Source: JBQTIU01 sp052387815 (lineage in GTDB: Bacteria > Pseudomonadota > Alphaproteobacteria > CACIAM-22H2). From it: a DNA stretch of 64,000 bases. This document shows positions 48,900 through 57,322 of this stretch, piece after piece. Both the position numbers and the translations under genes were made by a program. A model generated the notes under the pieces. That model was not told where the DNA came from and ran no database searches. It was given only the letters and a program-made list of their open reading frames with translations. The DNA lies in the NCBI GenBank assembly GCA_052387815.1, contig JBQTIU010000015.1:85732-149731 (forward strand), in the 5' to 3' direction. How positions within the stretch are numbered: the first letter of the stretch is position 1; every line of letters begins with the position of its first letter.

Positions 48900-50018
48900 T
48901 CAGGCGGCGATCGCGCGCTCGGCCGGTAGGTAATCCAACCCGAGGGCCTCGGCGACCGCGCGGTGGGTGATGCGGCCGCGATGGACGTTGAGCCCGGCGA
49001 GCAGGTGGCGGTCGGCGGCGAGCGCCGCGACCGGCCCGTGGTCGGCGAGCGCGGTCACGAAGGGCAGGGTGGCGTTGTTGAGCGCGAAGGTCGACGTGCG
49101 GGGGACCGCGCCCGGCATGTTGGCCACGCAGTAGTGCACGACGCCGTCGACGAGGTAGGTGGGATTGTCGTGGGTCGTGGGCCGGCTGGTCTCGAAGCAG
49201 CCGCCCTGGTCGATCGCGATGTCCACCACCACCGATCCCGGCCGCATGGCCTTGATCGTTTCGCGGGTCACCAGGCGCGGCGCCGCGGCGCCGGCGACGA
49301 GCACCGCGCCGATGACCAGATCGGCCTCCCGCACGTGTTTCTCGATCGCGTCGCGGGTCGAGAAAATGGTGTGGAGCTGCGAGCCGAACTGGAGGTCGAG
49401 GTCGTAGAGCCGCGGCAGCGACTTGTCGATGACGATGACGTGCGCCTCGACGCCCATGGCCATGCGCGCCGCGTTGGTGCCGGCGACGCCGCCACCCAGG
49501 ATCACGACCTTGGCCGCCGCCACGCCGGGCACCCCGCCCAGCAGCACCCCCGCGCCCCCCTGGTGCTTTTCGAGGCAGTGCGCGCCGACCTGGATCGCCA
49601 TGCGGCCGGCGACCTCGCTCATGGGGGCGAGCAGCGGCAGGCCGCCCCGCTCGCCGGTCACCGTCTCGTAGGCGATGGCGGTGACGCCCGCCGCCATCAG
49701 GCCCTTCGCCTGCGGCGGGTCGGGGGCGAGGTGAAGATAGGTGAACAGCACCTGACCTTCGCGCAAGCGCGCGATCTCGCCCGCCTGCGGCTCCTTGACC
49801 TTGACGATCAGCTCGGCGCGCGCGAACACCTCGTCGGATGTGCCGACGATTTGGGCGCCGACGGCGCGGTAATCCTGGTCCGAAAAGCCGATGCCCGCCC
49901 CCGCGCCGGCCTCGACCGCGACCTCATGCCCGCGATCGACGAGCTCGCGCACGCTCGCCGGCACGAGGCCGACGCGGTTCTCGTCGCGCTTGATCTCCTT
50001 GGGGACGCCGATGCGCAT
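48900..50018 (-). CDS. ald: Ald: alanine dehydrogenase
   Basis: NAD-dependent interconversion of alanine and pyruvate, 372 residues. MRIGVPKEIKRDENRVGLVP is the classic N-terminus. The catalytic Lys is in VKVKEPQ and the catalytic His in FTYLHLAPD. The nucleotide site is VVILGGGVAGTNAARMAMG. It precedes ampG in the same direction, separated by 92 bases with a palindrome. Confidence 0.96.
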   Translation of the reverse strand: MRIGVPKEIKRDENRVGLVPASVRELVDRGHEVAVEAGAGAGIGFSDQDYRAVGAQIVGTSDEVFARAELIVKVKEPQAGEIARLREGQVLFTYLHLAPDPPQAKGLMAAGVTAIAYETVTGERGGLPLLAPMSEVAGRMAIQVGAHCLEKHQGGAGVLLGGVPGVAAAKVVILGGGVAGTNAARMAMGVEAHVIVIDKSLPRLYDLDLQFGSQLHTIFSTRDAIEKHVREADLVIGAVLVAGAAAPRLVTRETIKAMRPGSVVVDIAIDQGGCFETSRPTTHDNPTYLVDGVVHYCVANMPGAVPRTSTFALNNATLPFVTALADHGPVAALAADRHLLAGLNVHRGRITHRAVAEALGLDYLPAERAIAA

Positions 50019-50110
50019 GGGTTGGTCGCTCCCTCGGGGCTCGGGGGTGGGTCGGGCGAGAATGGGCCGGCGCCGGGCCGTGGGTCAACTTCGCCTCGAG
50101 GCGAGGTTGG

Positions 50111-51424
50111 CTAGTCAGGAAGTGCCGGCGCCGGCTTGGGCGCCGCGGCGCTTTCCGGGAAGAGCCGCATCAGCCACACCACCATGACGAGGCCCGGCAG
50201 GGCCGCGAGGGTGGTCAAGAGGAAGAAGGCGAGCCAGTCCAGGCTCTCGGCGAGCCAGCCGGCCGAGGCCGACAGCGTCGTGCGTCCGACCGCGGCGAGG
50301 GAGGACAGCAGCGCGTACTGGGTGGCGGTGAAGGCGAGGTTGCAGAGGTTGGAGAGATAGGCGACGAAGGCGGCCGAGCCCATGCCGCCGGTGAAGTTCT
50401 CGATGAAGATGGTCGCCGTCAAGACCCACGGATCGTGGCCGGCCAGCGTCTGGACCGCGTACATGAGGTTCGAGAGCATCTGGGCGATGCCGCAGAACAG
50501 CAGGCTCGGATAGAGCCCGAGGCGATAGACCACGACCCCGCCCGCCAGCAGCCCGGCGAGGGTGGCGAAGACGCCGAAGATCTTGCTGATGTTGGCGATC
50601 TCGATCAGCGAGAAGCCCATCGCCAGGTAGAACGGGTTGGCCATCACGCCGGCCAGCGCGTCGCCGAACTTGTAGAGCACGACGAACACCAGCACCGCCA
50701 TCCAGCCGGGACGGCGCATGAAATCGGCGAACGGCGCGATCACCGCCTCGCCGACCCACGCCCGCGCGCGCGCCACTGGGCCCAGGCCCGGCGGTTCGCT
50801 GGCGCGCGGCGGTCCGGCGGGCTCGACGGTCAACAGCACGGTCGCCATGCCGACGGCCATGAGCGCCGCCATGAGCGCGTAGGCGAACGCCCAGCCGCCC
50901 ATCGAGGCGGCATACAGCGCCCCCGCCGAGGCCGCCATCAGGCCGAAGCGATAGCCCCACTGGGTGGCGGCGGCGCCCGCTCCTTGCTCGTCCGCGGCCA
51001 GCAATTCGATGCGGTAGGCGTCGATCACGATATCCTGGCTCGCCGACAGGAAGGCGACGAGGACCGCGAGGAGCGCGGTCGCCCGCGGGTCGGCGCGCGG
51101 GTCGCTCGCGCCCAGGGCCAGGATGGAGAGCGCGAGCAGCGCCTGGACCAGGAGCGCCCAGCCGCGCCGCCGGCCGAGCGCGCGCGTGAGGTACGGCAGC
51201 GCCAGGCGGTCGATCGCCGGCGACCATACGAACTTGAAGTTGTAGGAGACGCCGATCAGCGCGAACAGGCCGATCGAGGTCAGCGAGACCCCCGCCTCGG
51301 CGAGCCAGAACGACAGCGTGCCGAAAGTCAAGGGCAGCGGAAGCCCGCTCGAGAAGCCCATGAACAGGACCGCGAGTAGGCGCGGATTGCCGTACACGCG
51401 AAGCGAATCGAGCCAGGCGGACAT
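50111..51424 (-). CDS. ampG: AmpG-family muropeptide permease
   Basis: MFS-type importer of anhydromuropeptides for cell-wall recycling, 437 residues with about 12-14 helices. Typical AmpG stretches are LLAVLFMGFSSGLPLPLTFG, GVSYNFKFVWSPAIDRL, FLSASQDIVIDAYRIELLA and ENFTGGMGSAAFVAYLSNLC. The ATG at 51424 is chosen; a longer start at 51496 overlaps the neighbouring antitoxin gene. A G-rich tract on the opposite strand lies 15-36 bases upstream. Confidence 0.92.
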   Translation of the reverse strand: MSAWLDSLRVYGNPRLLAVLFMGFSSGLPLPLTFGTLSFWLAEAGVSLTSIGLFALIGVSYNFKFVWSPAIDRLALPYLTRALGRRRGWALLVQALLALSILALGASDPRADPRATALLAVLVAFLSASQDIVIDAYRIELLAADEQGAGAAATQWGYRFGLMAASAGALYAASMGGWAFAYALMAALMAVGMATVLLTVEPAGPPRASEPPGLGPVARARAWVGEAVIAPFADFMRRPGWMAVLVFVVLYKFGDALAGVMANPFYLAMGFSLIEIANISKIFGVFATLAGLLAGGVVVYRLGLYPSLLFCGIAQMLSNLMYAVQTLAGHDPWVLTATIFIENFTGGMGSAAFVAYLSNLCNLAFTATQYALLSSLAAVGRTTLSASAGWLAESLDWLAFFLLTTLAALPGLVMVVWLMRLFPESAAAPKPAPALPD

Positions 51425-51439
51425 AGGGTGGATAGTAGC

Positions 51440-51460
51440 GGGGGCGGGGGCGGGGGCGGG
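51440..51460 (+). other. Potential G-quadruplex in the ampG leader
   Basis: Three runs of five G and one of three G are separated by single C bases (51440-51460). Such short loops are favourable for quadruplex formation. On the ampG strand the same tract is C-rich. Confidence 0.55.
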
Positions 51461-51492
51461 ATTAAACCCCGTGGGGTCGCGGCGATCGGCGT

Positions 51493-51876
51493 TCAATCGA
51501 CGGCTAGGTCCTCGGGTTCGACGCCGAGCGCTTCGGCTAAGACCCGCAAGAGCCGTGGCGACGGCCGGCGGCGGCCGGTCTCGATCTGCGAGATGTAAGA
51601 CGCGTTCGGACGGAACCGCCGGCGGCTATGGGCCACAATCCGGCGCGCCAGGTCCGCCTGAGTGAGCCCCCGCCGCTCGCGCCACAACCTCGACGGCGAC
51701 GCGCCTGCCGCCAGCCGACGCACGAACCCCGCATCGACCGATTCCTCCCTGCGCGTGCGGCGGTATGCCGCGAGCGCCGCGTGGTCGTCGGCGGCCTCCA
51801 GCAACCTCTCGTAGTCCTCGATCGGCAGCACCGCAAAGGCTGGCTTGCCGTTCTTCTCCAGCACTGTCACGCCCAT
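51493..51876 (-). CDS. Antitoxin with Phd-like N-terminus and XRE helix-turn-helix C-terminus
   Basis: A protein of 127 residues. Residues 1-35 (MGVTVLEKNGKPAFAVLPIE, DYERLLEAADD) resemble the middle of Phd/YefM antitoxins but lack their N-terminal DNA-binding part. Residues 73-125 form an XRE HTH (WRERRGLTQADLARRI, ASYISQIETGRRRPSPRLLR). DNA binding is therefore probably transferred to the HTH. It overlaps the upstream toxin gene by 10 bases. The toxin-first order is HigBA-like. Confidence 0.8.
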   Translation of the reverse strand: MGVTVLEKNGKPAFAVLPIEDYERLLEAADDHAALAAYRRTRREESVDAGFVRRLAAGASPSRLWRERRGLTQADLARRIVAHSRRRFRPNASYISQIETGRRRPSPRLLRVLAEALGVEPEDLAVD

Positions 51877-52142
51877 CGATATGCAGAGCCCCTCAGTTCG
51901 ATCTCGAACACGTCGACAGTTCGCCGTCGATCGTCCACCACATAGCAGACTCGCCAATCGCCAATGCGCAGGCGATACCCCTTGTCGATGCCCGCGAGCG
52001 GCCTAACGTTCGTATTCCGGGCATACGGGTTCGACGCGATGTTTTCCAATCCCCGCCAAATGCGATCGTAAACCTCGCGATGGCGCTTCGCCAGCCTCCC
52101 CAACCGCCGGGCCGCCGACCGCCGAAAGTCCAGCGCATACAT
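51867..52142 (-). CDS. RelE/ParE-superfamily toxin
   Basis: A protein of 91 residues, full length for the family. LDFRRSAARRLGRLAKRHRE begins the helical N-terminus. NVRPLAGIDKGYRLRIGDWR and VCYVVDDRRRTVDVFEIELR form the beta-sheet core with the Arg residues used by mRNA-cleaving members. It precedes its HTH antitoxin. No good ribosome binding site precedes the ATG, and the leader is AT-rich. Confidence 0.87.
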   Translation of the reverse strand: MYALDFRRSAARRLGRLAKRHREVYDRIWRGLENIASNPYARNTNVRPLAGIDKGYRLRIGDWRVCYVVDDRRRTVDVFEIELRGSAYRWA

Positions 52143-52197
52143 CTGGAGCGTATATATCTAATTGCATTTCGACACAAGGTCATTTTGATAAAATAGG
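52143..52197 (-). promoter_or_regulatory. AT-rich promoter/operator region of the toxin-antitoxin pair
   Basis: Read on the minus strand, TTGTGT (52177-52172) and TATATA (52156-52151) could be -35/-10 elements with a 15-base spacer. ATTTTGATAAAAT at 52182-52194 is an inverted repeat that could bind the HTH antitoxin. Prediction only. Confidence 0.4.
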
Positions 52198-52234
52198 CGA
52201 GCCCGATGACGTTGGAGAAGCCGGTCGTGACCCG

Positions 52235-54064
52235 TCACCATGCCTCCGCCGCGGCCGCGCGCTCGGCGCGCCGCCTCGCGTTGGCGTCGAGGTGGCGCTT
52301 GCGCAAGCGGATCGATTTCGGCGTCACCTCGACGAGCTCGTCGAAGGATATATAGGCGATGGCCTGTTCGAGGCTCATGAGGCGCGGCGGCGTCAGGCGA
52401 ATCATTTCGTCCTTGGCGGTCGTGCGGATGTTGGTCAACTGCTTGCCCCGGCGCGGATTTACGCCGAGATCGTTGCCGCGGGTGTGTTCGCCGACGATCA
52501 TGCCCGGGTAGACCGCGGTTCCCGGGTCGATGAACATGACCCCGCGCGCCTCGAGGTTCCACAAGGCGTAGGCGACCGCGGCGCCTTCGGCCGTCGACAC
52601 CAGCACGCCGTTGCGCCGACCCTCGATCGGCCCCTTCCACGGCGCGTAGCCGTGGAAGATCCGGCTCACCACGCCGGTGCCGCGCGTGTCGGTCATGAAT
52701 TCGCCGTGATAGCCGATCAGCCCGCGCGAGGGAACGAGGAAGACGATGCGGGTCTTGCCGCCGCCCGAGGGGCGCATCTCGGCCATCTCGGCGCGGCGCC
52801 CGGCGAGCTTGTCGATCACCACCCCCGCGTACGCTTCGTCGACATCGACCTGCACTTCTTCGATCGGCTCGAGGCGCCTTCGGCTCGCGGGATCGGTGCG
52901 GAACAGGACTCGCGGCCGGCTGATCGCCACCTCGAAGCCTTCGCGCCGCATGGTCTCGACGAGGACGCCGAGCTGCAACTCGCCGCGCCCGGCGACCTCG
53001 AAGCTGTCCTTGTCGTCGGTGTCGCTGACCCGGATCGCGACGTTGCCTTCGGCCTCGCGGATCAAGCGCTCGCGGATGGCCCGCGACGTGACCCTCGTCC
53101 CCTCGCGCCCGGCGAAGGGCGAGTCGTTGACCGAGAAGGTCATGGCGAGGGTCGGCGGATCGATCGGTTGGGCCGGGATCGGGGCCTCGACCTCGGGCGC
53201 CGCGATGGTGTCGGCGACGGTGGTCCGTTCGAGCCCGGCGATGGCGATGATGTCGCCCGCTTGGGCCGCCTCGATCGCCACCCGCTCAAGCCCGCGGAAG
53301 GCGATGAGCCTGGTGAGCCGCGCCGTCTCGATGGTCCGCCCGTCGCTCGACAGCGACTTCACGTCCATGTTGACGCGCGCGGTGCCCGAATGGATGCGCC
53401 CGGTGAGCACCCGACCGAGATAGGAGTCGTATTCGAGCGTCGTCGCCAGCATGGCGAACGGGCCTTTGGGAACGGCCGTGGGCGGCGGAACGAAGGCGAC
53501 GATGAGGTCGAAAAGCGGCGCCATGTCGAGGCGCCGATCGTCGAGGCGGGTGACTGCCCACCCCTCGCGCCCGGAGGCGAACAGGGTCGGGAAATCGAGC
53601 TGTTCCTCGCCCGCGCCCAAGGCCGCGAACAGGTCGAACATCTGGTCATGCACCGCATCAGCGCGCGCCTCGGCGCGGTCGACCTTGTTGATGACCACGA
53701 TCGGCCGCAGCCCCCGGGCGAGCGCCTTCATGGTCACGAACTTGGTCTGCGGCATCGGACCTTCGGCGGCGTCGACCAGCACCACGACACCGTCGACCAT
53801 CGACAGGATGCGCTCGACCTCGCCGCCGAAATCGGCATGGCCCGGCGTGTCGACGATGTTCAGCCGCACCCCCTTCCAGGCGACCGAGGTGCATTTGGAA
53901 AGGATCGTGATGCCACGCTCGCGTTCGAGCTCGTTCGAGTCGAGCGCCCGTTCGACCACCGGCTGGTTGGCGCGGAACGACCCCGACTGGCGCAATAGCG
54001 CGTCGATCAGCGTCGTCTTGCCGTGGTCGACATGGGCGATGATGGCGAGGTTGCGGATATCCAT
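52235..54064 (-). CDS. typA: TypA/BipA: ribosome-associated GTPase
   Basis: Translational GTPase related to EF-G, involved in 50S assembly and stress adaptation. It has 609 residues. G1 is AHVDHGKTTLIDALL (10-24), switch sequence ERERGITILSK, G3 DTPGHADFG and G4 NKVDR. The C-terminal domain contains GLIGYHGEFMTDTRGTGVVS and VTPKSIRLRKRHLDANARRR. The leader contains a GC hairpin just before the start. Confidence 0.96.
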   Translation of the reverse strand: MDIRNLAIIAHVDHGKTTLIDALLRQSGSFRANQPVVERALDSNELERERGITILSKCTSVAWKGVRLNIVDTPGHADFGGEVERILSMVDGVVVLVDAAEGPMPQTKFVTMKALARGLRPIVVINKVDRAEARADAVHDQMFDLFAALGAGEEQLDFPTLFASGREGWAVTRLDDRRLDMAPLFDLIVAFVPPPTAVPKGPFAMLATTLEYDSYLGRVLTGRIHSGTARVNMDVKSLSSDGRTIETARLTRLIAFRGLERVAIEAAQAGDIIAIAGLERTTVADTIAAPEVEAPIPAQPIDPPTLAMTFSVNDSPFAGREGTRVTSRAIRERLIREAEGNVAIRVSDTDDKDSFEVAGRGELQLGVLVETMRREGFEVAISRPRVLFRTDPASRRRLEPIEEVQVDVDEAYAGVVIDKLAGRRAEMAEMRPSGGGKTRIVFLVPSRGLIGYHGEFMTDTRGTGVVSRIFHGYAPWKGPIEGRRNGVLVSTAEGAAVAYALWNLEARGVMFIDPGTAVYPGMIVGEHTRGNDLGVNPRRGKQLTNIRTTAKDEMIRLTPPRLMSLEQAIAYISFDELVEVTPKSIRLRKRHLDANARRRAERAAAAEAW

Positions 54065-54091
54065 CGGATGCGGGTGCCCCGGCAGCGGGGC

Positions 54092-54130
54092 AAAAAAACG
54101 ACGCCGCGACCCCCCGGCCGGGGGCGCGAC
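54092..54130 (-). terminator. Intrinsic terminator between the adenosine kinase gene and typA
   Basis: On the minus strand a CCCCCGGC-CGGGGG hairpin is followed by CGGCGTCG and seven T residues (54098-54092). It would end the upstream kinase transcript, so typA should have its own promoter or rely on read-through. Confidence 0.55.
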
Positions 54131-54179
54131 TTGGCTCGCTATACTATGGGCGGGGGCGAGCGCCGGTTAAAGGGTGCGC

Positions 54180-55175
54180 TCAGCCGAGCCTCTGTTTCAC
54201 CAGATCCTTGAGCGAGACTCCCGGACGGGCGCCCAAATGGCCGATGACTTCGGCCGCGGCGATCGAGCCGATGCGCCCGCAGCTGCCCAGGTCCCGGCCC
54301 TGGGTGAAGCCATGGAGGAAGCCGGCCGCATAGAGATCGCCCGCCCCCGTCGAGTCCACCACCTGGCTCACCGGCGCCGCGGGAACCTCATGGACCTTGC
54401 CGTCGGCGACGACGAGCGAGCCCTTTTCGCTGCGCGTCAGCGCGGCGATCAGCGTCTTGCGCAGGCCCACTTCGCCGACCGCGGCCTCCAAGCTCTTGAC
54501 CTCGTAGAGCGCCGTGATCTCGGCCTGGTTGGCGAACAGGATGTCGACGTGGCGGTCGACCAGATCGCGGAACTCGGATCGGTGGCGGTTGACGCAGAAC
54601 GGATCGGAGAGGGTGAGCGCGACCTTGCGGCCCGCTTGATGCGCGATTTTCGCCGCCTTGCGGAAGGCGTCCTTGGCGGCCGGCTTGTCCCACAAATAGC
54701 CTTCGAGGTACGTCACCTCGGCGCCCTCGACCATCTTCGGGGCGATGTCCTCGGGCCCCAGCTCGACGCAGACGCCGAGATAGGTCTGCATGGTGCGCTG
54801 CGCGTCCGGCGTGACGAAGATGAGGCAGCGCGCGGTCGGCGGCCCGGAGTTCGCCGGCGGCGTCGCGAAGGTCACCCCGACGGCGCGGATATCGTGGCGG
54901 AACACCGCGCCCAACTGATCGGCCGCGACCTTGCCGATGTATCCCGCGCGTCCGCCCAGCGAGGCTAACCCGGCCGCGGTGTTGGCAGCCGAACCGCCCG
55001 AACATTCGATCGCCGGACCCATGGCGGCGTAAAGCACCTCGGCGCGCGCGGCATCGATCAAGGTCATGGCGCCTTTGGTCAGGCGATTGCCGGCCAGGAA
55101 TGCATCGTCGCTCCTCGACATCACATCGACGATCGCATTGCCGATCCCGACAACGTCGTAATCCGATTTCGCCAT
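54180..55175 (-). CDS. PfkB-family adenosine kinase
   Basis: Ribokinase-fold kinase of 331 residues, of the type annotated as adenosine kinase in alphaproteobacteria. YDVVGIGNAIVDVMS is the N-terminus, and ECSGGSAANTAAGLASLGG is PfkB motif 1. DSTGAGDLYAAGFLHGFTQG holds the catalytic Asp and anion hole. I chose the ATG at 55175; ATG 55196 is an alternative. A separate promoter is visible upstream, and a terminator follows. Adenosine specificity is inferred from family resemblance. Confidence 0.87.
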   Translation of the reverse strand: MAKSDYDVVGIGNAIVDVMSRSDDAFLAGNRLTKGAMTLIDAARAEVLYAAMGPAIECSGGSAANTAAGLASLGGRAGYIGKVAADQLGAVFRHDIRAVGVTFATPPANSGPPTARCLIFVTPDAQRTMQTYLGVCVELGPEDIAPKMVEGAEVTYLEGYLWDKPAAKDAFRKAAKIAHQAGRKVALTLSDPFCVNRHRSEFRDLVDRHVDILFANQAEITALYEVKSLEAAVGEVGLRKTLIAALTRSEKGSLVVADGKVHEVPAAPVSQVVDSTGAGDLYAAGFLHGFTQGRDLGSCGRIGSIAAAEVIGHLGARPGVSLKDLVKQRLG

Positions 55176-55220
55176 CGTTGCCCCCGAATTCCCCATGAAA
55201 CGGTTGCGCCAGTACAGGCC

Positions 55221-55250
55221 AGTATAGATTGCGCCCACGCGCGGCCCCAA
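55221..55250 (-). promoter_or_regulatory. Sigma70-type promoter for the adenosine kinase gene
   Basis: On the minus strand TTGGGG (55250-55245) and TATACT (55226-55221) are 18 bases apart, 46 bases from the kinase start. Confidence 0.5.
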
Positions 55251-55471
55251 GCGGGTCACCTTGCCCTGATAACCGAAGCGGACCTAAGATCGCCTTAATG
55301 GTCTTCAACCTTTACCGCGCTGCCTCGTTCCGTTAATAAATGTAGTAGTTTTGATCGGCTCGATTCTCTATATTTTGGGCCAGGATTGCGAGAGGGCGCG
55401 CGCTCGCGCGGGCCCCGCATCGAGAACCCCGCAAGGCGGCCCGAGCGGAACGATGAGGAAAGGACCACGAC

Positions 55472-56086
55472 ATGTTCCGGCGAAAAAAGGACGACGGCGA
55501 CGAGCCCAAAATCGGCCTCCAAACCGAGGGCCCGGCGAGCGCCGAGCCGGGTTCCGGGTCGTCCAAGCCGTTGATGCGCCCGGCCGCGCCCACGACGACG
55601 GGCGCGTTTGGCGGCCCGAGGTCCCAAATTCCAGGTCGCCCGTCGACCTGGGGTCGGGACAAGCCCGGTAGCGAGGTCGACGTCAAGAAGCTGATCGTCG
55701 GCCGGGAGATTTCCCTGTCGGGCCAGATCACCTCATGCGACCGCCTCATCGTCGAGGGCCGCGTCGAGGCCTCGCTTTCGGACAGCCGGATGATCGACAT
55801 CGCCGAATCCGGCATCTTCAAGGGCACGGCCGAAATCGACAACGCCGACATCGCCGGCCGGTTCGAGGGCAAGCTCACGGTGCGCGAGCGCCTGTTCATC
55901 CGCGCCACGGGCCGCGTTCACGGAACGATCCGGTACGGCCAGATCGAGATCGAACCGGGCGGCGAGATCGCTGGCGACATCCAGGTCGTGGCCGCGCCGA
56001 GCCCGGTGGCGCCGGCGGCGCCGGCGGCGCCCGAGCCGAGCGAGCCCGATTGCGTTTTGGTCGCCAACCAGTCGCCCCCCGTCTGA
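55472..56086 (+). CDS. Bactofilin family cytoskeletal protein
   Basis: Polymer-forming protein of 204 residues. A disordered N-terminus rich in Pro/Ser/Gly (about 1-65) precedes the beta-helix (about 70-170), with repeats such as LIVGREISLSGQITSCDRLI, GIFKGTAEIDNADIAGRFEG and RATGRVHGTIRYGQIEIEPG. A Pro/Ala tail follows. GAGGAAAGG lies upstream. Bactofilins often help cell-wall shaping or stalk and pole functions. The gene diverges from the adenosine kinase across an AT-rich gap of about 296 bases that holds the kinase promoter. Confidence 0.93.
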   Translation: MFRRKKDDGDEPKIGLQTEGPASAEPGSGSSKPLMRPAAPTTTGAFGGPRSQIPGRPSTWGRDKPGSEVDVKKLIVGREISLSGQITSCDRLIVEGRVEASLSDSRMIDIAESGIFKGTAEIDNADIAGRFEGKLTVRERLFIRATGRVHGTIRYGQIEIEPGGEIAGDIQVVAAPSPVAPAAPAAPEPSEPDCVLVANQSPPV

Positions 56087-56089
56087 GCG

Positions 56090-56557
56090 ATGCCGCCGGC
56101 GCCAGCCAAGCCGGGGCGCGCGCAACGCTCCGTCCTTCCCGCGCTCCCGGTGGCGCTGCTGCTCGCCAGTTGCGCGCTCGGCCCGGCGCCGAGCGAGCGC
56201 GAGCAGGCCTCGCTGCCGGCGGCCGGACCGCCCGCTGCGGCCGCCGCGGCCGCCCCGTCGGCGCTCGCTGCGCTGCCGCCGGCAGGCCGGGTCGACGAGG
56301 TCGAACGGCTGTTGGGCCAATCGCCCGAGGCGGTGCGGAGCGCGCTCGGGCCGGCGGCGTTCGTTCGTCGCGACGGTCCGGCCGAAATCTGGCGCTATGC
56401 CGCCGACGACTGCTTCCTCGACATTTTCCTTTACCGCACCCAAGGGACGATCCGCGTCGCCCATATCGAGGCCCGGCCCCGGGGCCCCGGGCGAACGAGC
56501 GCGGGGGCCTGCTACGGCCGTCTCGACGCCCAGCGGCGCGCGCTCGCCCCCGGCTGA
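56090..56557 (+). CDS. Putative lipoprotein, function unknown
   Basis: A protein of 155 residues whose signal peptide (LPVALLLASCALG) contains a lipobox with Cys near residue 29. An Ala/Pro-rich linker precedes a small domain with VDEVERLLGQSPEAVRSALG, EIWRYAADDCFLDIFLYRTQ and a second Cys in AGACYGRL. The layout is like small SmpA/BamE-type or assembly lipoproteins, but I cannot assign it. It begins 3 bases after bactofilin and overlaps the 3' end of nth by 46 bases. Confidence 0.65.
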   Translation: MPPAPAKPGRAQRSVLPALPVALLLASCALGPAPSEREQASLPAAGPPAAAAAAAPSALAALPPAGRVDEVERLLGQSPEAVRSALGPAAFVRRDGPAEIWRYAADDCFLDIFLYRTQGTIRVAHIEARPRGPGRTSAGACYGRLDAQRRALAPG

Positions 56558-57249
56558 GGCGGCGTTTTTTTCCGCGCCGGCCGGGCCGGCTTCTTGACGG
56601 CGACCGCTGCCGGCCGATCCGTCGTCTTGTCGGGATAGGCGCAGAGATCGCGCACCACGCAGCCCGCGCAATCCGGCTTGCGCGCCGTGCAGACATGGCG
56701 CCCGTGCAGGATCAGCCAGTGGTGCGCGTGCTGGCGATAGGCCTTGGGCGTGACCTTGTCCAGCCCGGCTTCGACCTCGACCGGCGTTCTGCCCGGCGCC
56801 AGGCCGGTGCGGTTGGCGAGCCGGAAGATGTGGGTGTCGACCGCGATGCACGGCTCGCCGAAGGCGACATTGCGCACGACATTGGCGGTCTTGCGGCCCA
56901 CCCCCGGCAGCGCCTCGAGCGCGTCCGCGCCGCGCGGCACCTCGCCGCCGTGCTCTGCTACCAGCATGCGGCTCAGGCCGATGATATTGCGGGCCTTAGC
57001 GTTGTAGAGGCCGATGGTCTTGATGTGCTCCTTGAGGCCGGCCTCGCCCAGCGCCAGCATCCGCGCCGGCGTGGAGGCGATCTCGAACAGCTTTCGGGTC
57101 GCCTTGTTGACCCCGACATCGGTCGCCTGGGCCGAGAGGACGACCGCGATCAGAAGCGTGTAGGGATTATGGAATTCGAGTTCGCTCTTCGGCTCCGGCC
57201 TGGCGGCGGCGAGCCGGCGGTAGAACTCGGCGACGTGGTCGGCACGCAT
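56512..57249 (-). CDS. nth: Nth: endonuclease III
   Basis: DNA glycosylase/AP lyase for oxidised pyrimidines, 245 residues. The helix-hairpin-helix LPGVGRKTANVV holds catalytic Lys120, Asp138 is in VDTHIFRLANR, and the 4Fe-4S cluster cysteines are at 187, 194, 197 and 203. These positions equal those in E. coli Nth. The last 40 residues are a basic Lys/Pro/Arg tail beyond the usual end, overlapping the facing lipoprotein gene. Confidence 0.96.
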   Translation of the reverse strand: MRADHVAEFYRRLAAARPEPKSELEFHNPYTLLIAVVLSAQATDVGVNKATRKLFEIASTPARMLALGEAGLKEHIKTIGLYNAKARNIIGLSRMLVAEHGGEVPRGADALEALPGVGRKTANVVRNVAFGEPCIAVDTHIFRLANRTGLAPGRTPVEVEAGLDKVTPKAYRQHAHHWLILHGRHVCTARKPDCAGCVVRDLCAYPDKTTDRPAAVAVKKPARPARKKTPPQPGASARRWASRRP

Positions 57250-57322
57250 GGGGGGAGTCTATCACGCGGCCCCAGGTCGTCGCGCGCTTTACCCCGGCGC
57301 CGCGCCGGCCTTATGATCGGCC

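Noticed and set aside
50084..50110. Palindrome TCGCCTCGAGGCGA after ampG as an intrinsic terminator
   Set aside because: The stem is good but there is no loop or T run, so it was not listed as a terminator.
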